Assembly: GCF_036226445.1 (NCBI RefSeq)
Contig: NZ_CP108474.1
Coordinates: forward strand, 3,720,001 to 3,784,000
DNA length: 64,000 bases
Reading direction: 5' to 3'
Source: Streptomyces sp. NBC_01255
GTDB lineage: Bacteria > Actinomycetota > Actinomycetes > Streptomycetales > Streptomycetaceae
Shown one piece after another: positions 49,363 to 58,775 of this stretch; position 1 is the stretch's first letter, and each line of letters opens with the position of its first letter. The translations under genes and the position numbers were made by a program. The notes under the pieces are model-generated. The model did no database searches and was not told where the DNA came from. It worked only from the letters and a program-made list of their open reading frames with translations.

Positions 49363-51242
49363 ACGGTCTTGTCCTCCTGTGCTTCGGTCTGTACGACGGC
49401 GAGCAGGGCGCCTACCTCGACCTGGCGGCCGGGGGCGGCGTGGAGTGCGGTGAGCGTGCCGGAGGCGGGGGCGATGACGCGGTGCTCCATCTTCATGGCC
49501 TCCAGCCAGAGGAGCGGCTGTCCGGCGATGACCTGGTCGCCGACGGCGAGCCCGTCCGCGACCCGGACGACGGTGCCGGGCATGGGGGCGAGCAGGGAGC
49601 CGGGTTCCCGCTGGTCGGCGGGGTCGGGGAAGCGGGGGCGGACGGTGAGGCGGTGGGGGCCGACGTGGACGGTTCCGTCGCCGTACCGGGCGACGTCGAA
49701 GTCCCGTACGACTCCGGAGATGTCGAGGCGCACACGGTCGGGTGACGCCGACACGACCCGCACCCCCTCGGGGGCCGTGACCTCGTATCCGCCGTCCCGG
49801 ACCGGCCGGTAGCGGACCTCGTGCTCCCCGTACGTCCTCGCCTCGTCCTGGGAGCGCAGGTTGCGCCAGCCGCCGCCGAAGCGGCCCCGGCGGGAGGCCG
49901 CGCGGGACAGGGCGGCCGCCACCGCCGCGTACGCCTCCCCTTCCGGCGCCGTGGTCAGGGCGGGCAGGTTCCGGTCGTAGAAGCCCGTGTCGAGCGTGTC
50001 CGGTGCCCCGTACTCCGGGTGCCGCAGCGAGGCGACGAGCAGGGCCCGGTTGGTGGCGGGGCCGTGGATCCGGGCCCGCTCCAGGGCGTGGGCGAGCTTG
50101 CGGGCGGCCTCGGCGCGGGTGGGGGCGTGGACGACGATCTTGGCGAGCATCGGGTCGTAGTGGACGCCGACCGCGTCGCCGGAGACGTACCCGGTGTCGA
50201 CCCTGACCCGGCCCTCGCGGGGGACGTCGAAGCGGTGCAGGAGGCCCGTCTGGGGCGCCCACTCCCGGGCCGGGTCCTCCGCGTAGAGGCGGGCCTCGAT
50301 CGCGTGGCCGCGCGGGGCCGGGGGCTCGGGGGGCAGTTCCCCGCCCTCCGCCACGGCGAGCTGGAGGGCGACGAGGTCGACCCCGTACACCTCCTCCGTC
50401 ACCGGGTGCTCGACCTGGAGCCGGGTGTTCATCTCCAGGAAGTGCGCCCGGCCGTCCGCCACCAGGAACTCGACCGTGCCCGCGCCGACGTAGCCGACGG
50501 CCTTCGCCGCGCGGACGGCCGTGTCGAGGAGGGAGGCTTCCAGGGCGGCCGGCAGACCGGGCGCCGGGGCCTCCTCGATCACCTTCTGGTGCCTGCGCTG
50601 GAGGGAGCAGTCGCGGGTGCCGAGCGCCCAGACCGTGCCGTGGGTGTCGCAGAGGAGCTGCACCTCGACGTGCCGGCCGTTCTCCACGTACGGCTCGACG
50701 AAGACCTCCCCGTCACCGAAGGCGCTCGCCGCCTCGGCGGACGCCGCCTTCAACTCCTCGGGGAGGGAGGCGAGTTCGCGGACGATCCGCATGCCCCGGC
50801 CGCCGCCGCCCGCCGCCGCCTTCACCAGGACGGGGAGGTCGGACGCGGTGACGTCCGTCAGGGGTTCGATGCCCAGGAGTTCCTTCGCCCGGGTCTTCGA
50901 GGCCATCGCCTCGATCGCCTCGGGCGGCGGGCCGATCCAGACGAGGCCCGCGTCGGTCACGGCCCGCGCGAAGCCGGCGTTCTCGGAGAGGAAGCCGTAG
51001 CCGGGGTGGACGGCGTCGGCGCCCGCCGCGAGCGCCGCCTTCACCACCAGGTCGCCGCGCAGGTACGTCTCCGAGGGCGCCGCCCCCGGCAGTCGTACGG
51101 CCGCGTCGGCCTCCCGGACGTGCAGGGCGTCGGCGTCCGCGTCGGAGTACACGGCGACGGTGGAGATGCCCAGGTCACGGCAGGTGCGGAAGACCCGGCA
51201 GGCGATCTCGCCCCGGTTCGCGACCAGTACGGTCGAAATCAT
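49359..51242 (-). CDS. Acyl-CoA carboxylase biotin-carboxylase/BCCP subunit
   Basis: 627 residues. Biotin carboxylase domain: VLVANRGEIACRVFRTCRDLGI, LVKAAAGGGGRGMRIVR, HFLEMNTRLQVEHPVTEEVYG. The C-terminal carrier domain has the biotinylation motif EAMKMEHRVIAPASG. The segment after MASKTRAKELL is a few residues shorter than usual. It carboxylates biotin for transfer by the next subunit. Pathway context (AtuA, enoyl-CoA hydratase) suggests a geranyl-, methylcrotonyl- or similar branched enoyl-CoA carboxylase. Confidence 0.94.
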   Translation of the reverse strand: MISTVLVANRGEIACRVFRTCRDLGISTVAVYSDADADALHVREADAAVRLPGAAPSETYLRGDLVVKAALAAGADAVHPGYGFLSENAGFARAVTDAGLVWIGPPPEAIEAMASKTRAKELLGIEPLTDVTASDLPVLVKAAAGGGGRGMRIVRELASLPEELKAASAEAASAFGDGEVFVEPYVENGRHVEVQLLCDTHGTVWALGTRDCSLQRRHQKVIEEAPAPGLPAALEASLLDTAVRAAKAVGYVGAGTVEFLVADGRAHFLEMNTRLQVEHPVTEEVYGVDLVALQLAVAEGGELPPEPPAPRGHAIEARLYAEDPAREWAPQTGLLHRFDVPREGRVRVDTGYVSGDAVGVHYDPMLAKIVVHAPTRAEAARKLAHALERARIHGPATNRALLVASLRHPEYGAPDTLDTGFYDRNLPALTTAPEGEAYAAVAAALSRAASRRGRFGGGWRNLRSQDEARTYGEHEVRYRPVRDGGYEVTAPEGVRVVSASPDRVRLDISGVVRDFDVARYGDGTVHVGPHRLTVRPRFPDPADQREPGSLLAPMPGTVVRVADGLAVGDQVIAGQPLLWLEAMKMEHRVIAPASGTLTALHAAPGRQVEVGALLAVVQTEAQEDKTV

Positions 51243-51253
51243 GAGTGGTGCCC

Positions 51254-52852
51254 TCACATCCGGAAGACGCCGAAGCCGCCGCGCGCGCCTTCGACCGGTG
51301 CCGTGTGGATCGCGGACAGGCACAGCCCGAGGACCGTGCGGGTGTCGCGGGGGTCGATGACCCCGTCGTCGTACAGCCGCCCCGACAGGAACATCGGGAG
51401 GGACTCCGACTCGATCTGCGCCTCGACGAGCGCGCGGAGACCGGCGTCCGCCTCGTCGTCGTAGGGCTGTCCCTTCGCGGCGGCGCTCGCGCGCGCCACG
51501 ATCGAGAGGACGCCGGCGAGCTGCTGCGGGCCCATGACGGCGGACTTCGCGCTCGGCCAGGCGAAGAGGAAGCGGGGGTCGTAGGCCCGGCCGCACATGC
51601 CGTAGTGCCCGGCGCCGTACGAGGCGCCCATGAGGACGGAGAGGTGCGGGACCTTCGAATTGGCCACCGCATTGATCATCATCGCGCCGTGCTTGATGAT
51701 GCCGCCCTGCTCGTACTCCTTGCCGACCATGTAGCCGGTGGTGTTGTGGAGGAAGAGCAGCGGGATGTCGCGCTGGTTGGCGAGCTGGATGAACTGCGCC
51801 GCCTTCTGCGACTCGGCGGAGAAGAGGACGCCCTGCGCGTTGGCGAGGATGCCGACCGGGTACCCGTGCAGGGACGCCCATCCGGTGGTGAGCGAGGTCC
51901 CGTACAGCGGCTTGAACTCGTCGAAGTCGGAGCCGTCGACGATCCGGGCGATCACCTCGCGCGGGTCGAAGGGGGTCTTGAGGTCGCCGGGGACGATGCC
52001 GAGGAGTTCGTCCTCGTCGTACTTGGGGGGTTCCGCGTGTGACGGATCGGCGTGCGCCTTGCGGTGGTTGAGGCGGGCGACGATCCGGCGGGCCTGGCGG
52101 ATCGCGTCCGTCTCGTCGACGGCGTAGTGGTCGGCGAGGCCGGAGGTCCGGGCGTGCATCTCGGCGCCGCCGAGGGACTCGTCGTCGCTCTCCTCCCCCG
52201 TCGCCATCTTCACGAGCGGCGGGCCGCCGAGGAAGACCTTCGACCGCTCCTTGATCATCACGGTGTGGTCGGACATGCCGGGGACGTACGCGCCGCCGGC
52301 CGTCGAGTTGCCGAAGACGACCGCGACGGTGGGGATGCCGGCGGCGGAGAGGCGCGTGAGGTCGCGGAAGAGCGCCCCGCCGGGGATGAAGATCTCCTTC
52401 TGGGAGGGGAGGTCGGCGCCGCCGGACTCGACGAGCGAGACGACCGGGAGCCTGTTGGCGAAGGCGATCTCGTTCGCCCGCAGGGCCTTCTTCAGCGTCC
52501 ACGGGTTGGAGGCACCGCCGCGCACGGTCGGGTCGTTGGCCGTGATCAGGCACTCGACGCCCTCGACGACCCCGATGCCGGTGACGAGCGAGGCACCCAC
52601 CTGGTAGTCGCTGCCCCAGGCGGCGAGCGGCGACAGTTCCAGGAAGGGGCTGTCGGGGTCGACGAGCAGCTCGATGCGCTCGCGGGCGAGGAGTTTGCCG
52701 CGCCCCCGGTGCCGGGCCGTGTACTTCTCGCCGCCGCCCGCGAGGGCCTTGGCGTGCTCGGCTTCGAGGGCGTTGAGCTTGTCGAGCATCGCGGCGCGGT
52801 GCTCTCGGTGCTCGGGTCCGCCGGTGTCGAGGGCGGAAGCGAGGACGGTCAC
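51254..52852 (-). CDS. Acyl-CoA carboxylase carboxyltransferase subunit
   Basis: 532 residues from GTG 52852 (SD GGAGG), GTGA-coupled to the AtuA gene. Tandem crotonase-like carboxyltransferase domains: SLVESGGADLPSQKEIFIPGG, STAGGAYVPGMSDHTVMIKER, then LFLHNTTGYMVGKEYEQGGIIKHGAMM and GASYGAGHYGMCGRAYDPRFLFAWPSA. The length and the NTTGYMVG motif fit the 3-methylcrotonyl/geranyl-CoA class (MccB/AtuC-like) rather than the propionyl-CoA class; that is family knowledge, so the exact substrate stays open. Confidence 0.94.
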   Translation of the reverse strand: MTVLASALDTGGPEHREHRAAMLDKLNALEAEHAKALAGGGEKYTARHRGRGKLLARERIELLVDPDSPFLELSPLAAWGSDYQVGASLVTGIGVVEGVECLITANDPTVRGGASNPWTLKKALRANEIAFANRLPVVSLVESGGADLPSQKEIFIPGGALFRDLTRLSAAGIPTVAVVFGNSTAGGAYVPGMSDHTVMIKERSKVFLGGPPLVKMATGEESDDESLGGAEMHARTSGLADHYAVDETDAIRQARRIVARLNHRKAHADPSHAEPPKYDEDELLGIVPGDLKTPFDPREVIARIVDGSDFDEFKPLYGTSLTTGWASLHGYPVGILANAQGVLFSAESQKAAQFIQLANQRDIPLLFLHNTTGYMVGKEYEQGGIIKHGAMMINAVANSKVPHLSVLMGASYGAGHYGMCGRAYDPRFLFAWPSAKSAVMGPQQLAGVLSIVARASAAAKGQPYDDEADAGLRALVEAQIESESLPMFLSGRLYDDGVIDPRDTRTVLGLCLSAIHTAPVEGARGGFGVFRM

Positions 52853-54558
52853 AGGAGTACCTCCGGGATGTCCAGGTGCCGGGAGCGGAGCCACTCGCCG
52901 AGGGCCTTGGCCTGGGGGTCGAAACGGGCCTGCGAGGCGACGCCCTCGCCGAGGATTCCGGTCACGGTGAAGTTGAGCGCCCGGAGGTGCGGGAGGACAT
53001 GCCGGATGACCGGCAAGTCGGCGGTCTCCGGTAGGAGTTCACGGAAGCGGTCGACGGTGAGCGTGTGCGCGAGCCAGCGCCATTCGTCGTCCGTGCGCAC
53101 CCAGACGCCGACGTTGGCGTCGCCGCCCTTGTCGCCGCTGCGGGCTCCGGCGATCCGGCCGAGGGGGGCGCGGCGGGTGGAGCCGTACGGGAGCGGCGGC
53201 GGGAGCGGCGGGTCGGGTACGGGCGCCAGGTCCTCCGTGCTCCTCGGCGGTACGGGTACGGGTACGCGGCCGCCGTCCGGGAGCACGGCCGTGTGCGGGA
53301 CGCCGGCTGCGGGGACGTACGCGGTCCCGAAGACGCCGTAGGGAGCACCCTTCCCGGGGGGCGCGGTGACGTGGAAGCCGGGGTAGCTGGCGAGGGCCAG
53401 TTCGATGGCGGCGCCGGTGAGGGCGCGGCCGACGGCCTCCGGGGAAGGGTCGCGGACGACGAGCCGGAGCAGCGCGCTCGCGGTCTCCTCGGTGTCGGCG
53501 TCCTCGCGGTCGGTGCGGGCCAGTTCCCAACGGACGTCCGTGGGGCGGGAGTCGGCGGCGGTGAAGGCGTCCTCGATCTGGTCGCGGACGAGCCGGGCCT
53601 TGGCCTCGATGTCGAGGCCGGTGAGGACGAACACGACCTCGTTGCGGAAGCCGCCGAGGCGGTTGAGGCCGACCTTGAGGGTGGGGGGCGGGGCCTCGCC
53701 GGTCACGCCGTGGATCCGGACCCGGTCCGGGCCCTCCTGGGTGAGCCGTACGGTGTCGAGGCGGGCCGTCACGTCGGGGCCCGGGTAGCGGGCGCCGGCC
53801 GTCTCGTACAGCAGCTGGGCCGTGACCGTACCGACGTCGACGAGGCCGCCCGTGCCGGCGTGCTTGGTGATGACGGCGCTGCCGTCCGCGTGGAGCTCGG
53901 CGACCGGGAAGCCGGGGCGGCGGAAGACGGACAGGTCGTGACCGGCCGGCTCGGCGAAGAAGGCGTAGTTGCCGCCGGTGGCCTGGGTGCCGCACTCCAG
54001 GACGTGCCCGGCGACGACCGCGCCCGCGAGCCTGTCGTACTCCTCCGGGCCCCAGCCGAAGTGCCACTGCGCGGGCCCGGTGACGAGGGCGGCGTCGGTG
54101 ACCCGGCCGGTGACGACGACATCGGCTCCGGCGGCGAGGCAGGCGGCGATACCGGCCCCGCCGAGGTAGGCGTTGGCCGTCAACACCCCCTCCTGCGGAG
54201 GCAGTCGGTCGCCCTCGACATGGGCGATACGGGTCGGCAGGCCGAGCTTCCCGGCGAGGGCGCGCAGGGCGTCGGCGAGGCCGGCGGGGTTCAGGCCGCC
54301 CGCGTTGGTGACGATGCGGACGCCGCGCTCGTGGGCGAGGCCGAGGCCCTCCTCCATCTGGCGCAGGAAGGTCTTCGCGTATCCGGCGGCCGGGTCCTTG
54401 AGCTGGTCGCGGCCGAGGATGAGCATGGTCAGCTCGGCGAGGTAGTCGCCGGTGAGGACGTCGATCGCGCCCTCGGGCCCGCCGCCGGTGAGCATCTCTC
54501 GGACGGCGTCGAAGCGGTCACCGTAGAAGCCGGAGGCGTTGCCGATGCGGAGGACCAC
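52849..54558 (-). CDS. AtuA-family acyclic terpene utilisation protein (DUF1446)
   Basis: 569 residues from GTG 54558. N-terminal DUF1446: LRIGNASGFYGDRFDAVREML, VRIVTNAGGLNPAGLADALRALA, GADVVVTGRVTDAAL, HVLECGTQATGGNYAFF. C-terminal region with LGRIAGARSGDKGGDANVGVWV, the AtuA signature. AtuA is needed for citronellol/geraniol degradation in Pseudomonas but its biochemical role is unclear. Its coupling here to carboxylase and dehydrogenase genes supports a branched-acyl or terpene-like CoA pathway. Confidence 0.92.
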   Translation of the reverse strand: MVLRIGNASGFYGDRFDAVREMLTGGGPEGAIDVLTGDYLAELTMLILGRDQLKDPAAGYAKTFLRQMEEGLGLAHERGVRIVTNAGGLNPAGLADALRALAGKLGLPTRIAHVEGDRLPPQEGVLTANAYLGGAGIAACLAAGADVVVTGRVTDAALVTGPAQWHFGWGPEEYDRLAGAVVAGHVLECGTQATGGNYAFFAEPAGHDLSVFRRPGFPVAELHADGSAVITKHAGTGGLVDVGTVTAQLLYETAGARYPGPDVTARLDTVRLTQEGPDRVRIHGVTGEAPPPTLKVGLNRLGGFRNEVVFVLTGLDIEAKARLVRDQIEDAFTAADSRPTDVRWELARTDREDADTEETASALLRLVVRDPSPEAVGRALTGAAIELALASYPGFHVTAPPGKGAPYGVFGTAYVPAAGVPHTAVLPDGGRVPVPVPPRSTEDLAPVPDPPLPPPLPYGSTRRAPLGRIAGARSGDKGGDANVGVWVRTDDEWRWLAHTLTVDRFRELLPETADLPVIRHVLPHLRALNFTVTGILGEGVASQARFDPQAKALGEWLRSRHLDIPEVLL

Positions 54559-55349
54559 TACGCCGCCCCCCGGGGTGCGCGGCCGGTGCCGGCCGGGCCC
54601 GCGAAGGCCTGGGCGATGGCGAGCCAGCGCTCGGCGTCGGGGCCGTGCGCGACGAGCGCGGTGTCGTCGCGGTGGACGCGCTGGGTGACGAGGAGGCAGA
54701 AGTCGAGGGCGGGTCCGGTGACGGTCTGGGTCGCACCCTCGGGGCCGTACGCCCACACCTCCCCGTCGGTTCCGGTGAGTTCGACACGGAAGGGCTCGGC
54801 GGGCGCCGCGATCCCCCGCACCAGGAAGGCGTAGTCGCGGGCACGGACGCCGATCCAGGCGACATGCCGGAGCCGGGCCGTGGGGGTGCGGACCACACCG
54901 AGGGCGTCGGCGATGTCCTGGCCGTGCGCCCAGGTCTCCATGAGCCGGGCGGTGGCCATGGCCGGGGCGCTCATCGGCGGCCCGTACCAGGGGAAGCGCG
55001 CGCCGGACGGGACCGCGCGCAGGGCTTCCTGGAGGCGCTCGCGGCCCGTGCGCCAGGCGGCGAGGAGCTCGGCGGGCGGCAGCTTCGCACCCTCTTCCGC
55101 GCCGTCGTCGACGAAACGGTCGGGGGCGGCGAGGGCCTTCGCGGTCTCGGCGGCGAAGGCCTCGGGGTCGGTGGCGGCGAGAAGGGCCGCCCGGTCGGTC
55201 CAGGCGAGGTGGGCGATCTGGTGGGCGACGGTCCAGCCGGGCGCGGGGGTCGGCGCACCCCACTGCTCGTCACTCAACTCGCATACGAGCAGATCGAGTT
55301 CCTCGCTCTCCTCACGCAGATCGTCGAGGACGACGGCGGGATCGGACAC
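54558..55349 (-). CDS. TIGR03084-type DinB-like metal-binding protein
   Basis: 263 residues from GTG 55349 (SD GGGGAG). Mycothiol-maleylpyruvate-isomerase-like fold: WTVAHQIAHLAWTDRAALLA, MATARLMETWAHGQDIADALG, with the three histidines usual for metal sites. In actinobacteria it commonly precedes AtuA and carboxylase genes, but its activity is unknown. First gene of a five-gene operon with 1- to 4-base overlaps; operator B stands 63 bp upstream. Confidence 0.88.
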   Translation of the reverse strand: MSDPAVVLDDLREESEELDLLVCELSDEQWGAPTPAPGWTVAHQIAHLAWTDRAALLAATDPEAFAAETAKALAAPDRFVDDGAEEGAKLPPAELLAAWRTGRERLQEALRAVPSGARFPWYGPPMSAPAMATARLMETWAHGQDIADALGVVRTPTARLRHVAWIGVRARDYAFLVRGIAAPAEPFRVELTGTDGEVWAYGPEGATQTVTGPALDFCLLVTQRVHRDDTALVAHGPDAERWLAIAQAFAGPAGTGRAPRGAA

Positions 55350-55411
55350 GGTGCGCTCCCCTCGGGACACGGTGACGTGCCCCGGAGCATGGCAGCGAAC
55401 CAGAAAACAAT

Positions 55412-55423
55412 CAAGCATGCTTG
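55412..55423. promoter_or_regulatory. Motif B operator upstream of carboxylase operon
   Basis: CAAGCATGCTTG is a perfect 12-bp palindrome, 63 bp before the TIGR03084 start and matching the site at 47322. Lies in the divergent region before the FtsX permease (starts 55582). Confidence 0.82.
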
Positions 55424-55581
55424 CTTTGATTTTTGACGGATCCCGGAGGCGCCTCGGGGAGCGGGTCATACGGGTCATCCCTCAGGCGTACGACGGCCGT
55501 GTGGCGGGCGACTCGGGGACGACCCCGAATCGTGCCTGGTGGGGCCGTGTACGGGAGGGGTCGGCTCCTAGCGTGGAGGGC

Positions 55582-58152
55582 ATGTCGTCACTGCTCGCCT
55601 TCGCCGTCAAGGACTTCCGGTCCCAGCTCCGCCAACTGGTCCTCACGGGCGCCGCCGTCGCCGTCGGCGTCGCCTTCCTGGTCCTCTCCGTCGGTGGCGC
55701 CGGAGCACTCGTCCAGTCGTACGAGCAGTCCGCCGCCGCCGACGTCGGCACGGCCCCCGTCCAGGTCGTCGCCCCCGAGACGGGCGTCCTGCCCGCCGGC
55801 GCGGCGGCGAAGGCGGCGACGCTGCCCGGGGTCGTCGAGGCGAGCGAACGGCTCGTCGGCCACGCCAACGTCCTGCTGCCCTCCGGACGGCCCCTCGACG
55901 ACCGCGCCCTCGTCACCTCCGTCGCCGCCGACCCCGCGCTGCGCTGGCAGCGCCTCGACAGCGGCCGCTGGCCGCAGGCCCGGGACGAGGCCGTCCTCGA
56001 CACCGACACCGCGCGCCGGGTCGGGGCGGCGCCCGGCGACACCGTACGGCTGACGAAGGCCGCGGGCGGCACCGCCGACGTACGGCTCACCGGACTCCTC
56101 GACACCTCCGCGTCGGAGGCCCTCAGCGCGCAGCCGGCGATCGGCGTGCCGTACGCGCAGACGCGGACGTACGCGACGGGCGTTCGCGCCACCCACCTCG
56201 ACGTCGACCTGGCGCCCGGGACGCCGGGGGGTGCGGGTGCCGCGGCAGCCACCGCCACCGCCGCCGCTGCCAAGAAGGCGATCGGCGGCGGCGTCGCCGC
56301 GTACACCCACGCCGGGGCGGTCGAGAACGCCAAGCAGAGCGGCAGGACGATGTACGCCGTCGTCCTCACGGCCGCGCTCTCCTTCGTCCTCATCGCCATG
56401 GCCGTGGCCCGCATGGTCGTCACGAACACCTTCTCCGTCGTCCTGGCCCAGCGCGCCCGCCAACTCGCCCTGCTGCGCTGCATCGGCGCCGACCGCGAGC
56501 AGGTCCGCCGGGTGATCCGCCGCCAGGGGCTGCTGCTCGGCGTCCTCGCCTCCGCCGCCGGCCTCGCCACCGGCGCGGGCGCCTGCCTCCTGGGCACCGC
56601 GCTCCTCGACGGGCTCGCCGACCTCGGCCCCATCGAGGTCTCGCTGCTGCCCGGCCGGCTCACGTTCCTCCTCGCCGGGGTGTTCGGCGTCCTGCTCACC
56701 CTGTGGGCCGTCCGCAAGCCCGCGCGGGCGGCCGCGGCCGTCCCGCCGGTGGCCGCGCTCGCCGCGAGCGGCGCCGCGAAGCTCCCCGAACCCGGCAGCC
56801 GGGCCCTGCGCGAGGCCGTCTCCGTCGTGTTCGTCGTCACGGGCGCGGGCCTGCTCGCGCTCGGCACGTTCGGCGGCTCGCCCCTGGCGCTGCTCGCCGT
56901 GACGCTCGGCGCGATCCTCACGTTCTTCGGCGTCCTCCGCTACGCCCGCCACCTGCTGCCGCCGCTGGTCGGCCTCCTCGGCCGGGGCCTGCGCCGACCC
57001 TTCGGCACCGCCGGGAAGCTCGCCGTGCAGCAACTGCGCGCCAACGCGGCCCGGACCGGGGCCGCCGCCTCCGCGATGCTCGTCGGGGTGACGGTCGCCG
57101 TGTCCGCGGTGACCGCGATCGGGGTCGCGAGCGGCGGCCTGGAGACGATGCTGGCGAGCCGTACGCCGGCGGTCTTCAGCTTGGTGGGCGGCGAGGCGGG
57201 TAAGGCGGGCGGGGCCGACACGGCGAACGCCGATGCGCGGGACGCCGTCCCCGCCGACGCGCTCGCCGCCCTGCGCGACCGGCGCGAACTGGCCGTCACC
57301 CCGGTCCGTACGGCCACGCTCACCGTCGACGGCCGCAGCACCGTGATCGCCGCCGCCGACCCGGCGCGCCTCAACCCGGCGGCGGAGGACGTCGCGGATG
57401 CCCGCGCCCTCAAGGACGGGGAGGCGCTGACGCTGACGGGGGACGGAACCCTGACGGTGAAGAGCGCGGACACCACCCGTGACACCACCCTCACCGCCCG
57501 CCGCTCCGTGCTGCCCCTCGCGCTCGCCCCCGGGGCCACCGTGTACGTCACCCCCGCCACGCTCGACCGGCTCGCGCCCGGCGCCACCGGCGTGGCCACG
57601 GTCCTCGTCGACCCGGCCGCCGGCACCGACCACGCCACCGCCCGCACCGCCATCGACCAGGCGCTCGGCGCCCACCCGGACCTCCGGGTCGCCGACGCGA
57701 CGGCCGACGCCCGGCTCATCCGGAGCATGCTGGACCGGCTGATGCTCGTGGTGACCGTGCTGCTCGGCTTCTCGATGGCCATCGCCGCGCTCGGCGTCGC
57801 CGCGACCCTGATGCTCACCGTCGAGGAACGCACCCGGGAGTTCGGCATGCTCCGCGCGATCGGCCTGGCGGGCGGGCAGCTCCGCCGGATGCTCACCCTG
57901 GAATCCGTGCTCCTGGCCGTGTCCGGCGCCCTCGCCGGTACGCTCCTCGGCCTGGTCTACGGCACGCTCGCCGCCCGCTCCGTCCTCACGGCGGTGTCCC
58001 CCCTGGAGATCCTCGCTTCCTCCGGCGGTACGGCCCTGACGGTCGTCGGCATCTTGGCGGCGACCGTCGTCACCGGCATCGCCGCCTCGGCCCTCCCGGC
58101 GCGCCGGGTCCGCCGCCTGGCGGTGGTGGACGCACTCCAGGCCCCGGCGTGA
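55582..58152 (+). CDS. FtsX-type ABC permease (large, MacB-like)
   Basis: 856 residues from ATG 55582 (GGAGGG upstream). N-terminal helix (LLAFAVKDFRSQLRQLVLTGAAVAVGVAFLVLSVGG), an extracytoplasmic domain to about residue 255, then three helices with LLRCIGADREQVRRVIRRQGLLLG. A second copy of the arrangement ends LLGFSMAIAALGVAATLMLTVEERTREFGMLRAIGLAGGQ. This is the duplicated FtsX/MacB_PCD layout. The matching ATPase gene is not adjacent. It may export lipids or peptides, or act mechanically on cell-wall enzymes. Confidence 0.9.
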   Translation: MSSLLAFAVKDFRSQLRQLVLTGAAVAVGVAFLVLSVGGAGALVQSYEQSAAADVGTAPVQVVAPETGVLPAGAAAKAATLPGVVEASERLVGHANVLLPSGRPLDDRALVTSVAADPALRWQRLDSGRWPQARDEAVLDTDTARRVGAAPGDTVRLTKAAGGTADVRLTGLLDTSASEALSAQPAIGVPYAQTRTYATGVRATHLDVDLAPGTPGGAGAAAATATAAAAKKAIGGGVAAYTHAGAVENAKQSGRTMYAVVLTAALSFVLIAMAVARMVVTNTFSVVLAQRARQLALLRCIGADREQVRRVIRRQGLLLGVLASAAGLATGAGACLLGTALLDGLADLGPIEVSLLPGRLTFLLAGVFGVLLTLWAVRKPARAAAAVPPVAALAASGAAKLPEPGSRALREAVSVVFVVTGAGLLALGTFGGSPLALLAVTLGAILTFFGVLRYARHLLPPLVGLLGRGLRRPFGTAGKLAVQQLRANAARTGAAASAMLVGVTVAVSAVTAIGVASGGLETMLASRTPAVFSLVGGEAGKAGGADTANADARDAVPADALAALRDRRELAVTPVRTATLTVDGRSTVIAAADPARLNPAAEDVADARALKDGEALTLTGDGTLTVKSADTTRDTTLTARRSVLPLALAPGATVYVTPATLDRLAPGATGVATVLVDPAAGTDHATARTAIDQALGAHPDLRVADATADARLIRSMLDRLMLVVTVLLGFSMAIAALGVAATLMLTVEERTREFGMLRAIGLAGGQLRRMLTLESVLLAVSGALAGTLLGLVYGTLAARSVLTAVSPLEILASSGGTALTVVGILAATVVTGIAASALPARRVRRLAVVDALQAPA

Positions 58153-58175
58153 CGGATCAGGTGTGACGGATCAGA

Positions 58176-58664
58176 TCAGTCCCACTGCTCGTCCGCGAGG
58201 GAGGTGACCGGCTGCGGCTTGCCGATGACGGCCAGGGCGATGAAGAAATTGATCTGGCCGATCGCGATGGTGAGAGTCGCCAGCGCCTTCTCGTCGTAGT
58301 GCTTCGCCACCTCGGCGTACAGCTCGTCGGAGACGCGCTCCTGACCGTGCGGGGCGGGCTGGAGGGTGGCCTCGACCAGGGCGAGGGCGGCGCGCTCGGC
58401 GTCGGTGAAGTACGGGGCGTCCTGCCAGGAGGCGACGGCGGTGATGCGCTCCTCGGACTCCTTGGCCTTGCGCAGGAAGCCGGTGTTCAGGACGGTCAGG
58501 TAGGTGTTGCGGACGATCTGCCCGGCGCGCAGGTGGACGAGGTTCATCGTGGTGCGCGGCACCGACTGGTTGCCCGTGGCCCGGAAGAGGGCGGCGCTGA
58601 TGTCGTTCAGCTCGGGCACGAACTCGGCGGGGTTGGACATCCGGGAGATGGAGGGGTTCGTCAT
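58176..58664 (-). CDS. Cysteine-free AhpD/carboxymuconolactone-decarboxylase-like protein
   Basis: 162 residues. The AhpD/CMD fold is recognisable (MSNPAEFVPELNDISAALF, LVHLRAGQIVRNTYLTVLNTGFLRKAKESEERITAVASWQDAPYFTDAERAALAL). The usual catalytic C-x-x-C (in relatives INGCAYCVDMH) is replaced by VRNTYLTVL, and the protein has no cysteine at all. Peroxidase chemistry is therefore not expected. Neighbours give no clear role. Converges on the FtsX gene. Confidence 0.82.
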   Translation of the reverse strand: MTNPSISRMSNPAEFVPELNDISAALFRATGNQSVPRTTMNLVHLRAGQIVRNTYLTVLNTGFLRKAKESEERITAVASWQDAPYFTDAERAALALVEATLQPAPHGQERVSDELYAEVAKHYDEKALATLTIAIGQINFFIALAVIGKPQPVTSLADEQWD

Positions 58665-58775
58665 GGCTGTCGTTCTCCTTGGTGTCTGTGTGTCTGTCCG
58701 GTCGGTGTCTTCACAGCACTGACGGACAGCCGCACGGAGATGTGACAGGAACCCGGAAAGAAGTTCCGCCGGACG

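Noticed and set aside
55588..57675. 695-codon minus-strand ORF opposite the FtsX permease
   Set aside because: Gly/Arg/Glu-rich shadow with no hydrophobic core or motif; the plus-strand frame is a clear FtsX protein.
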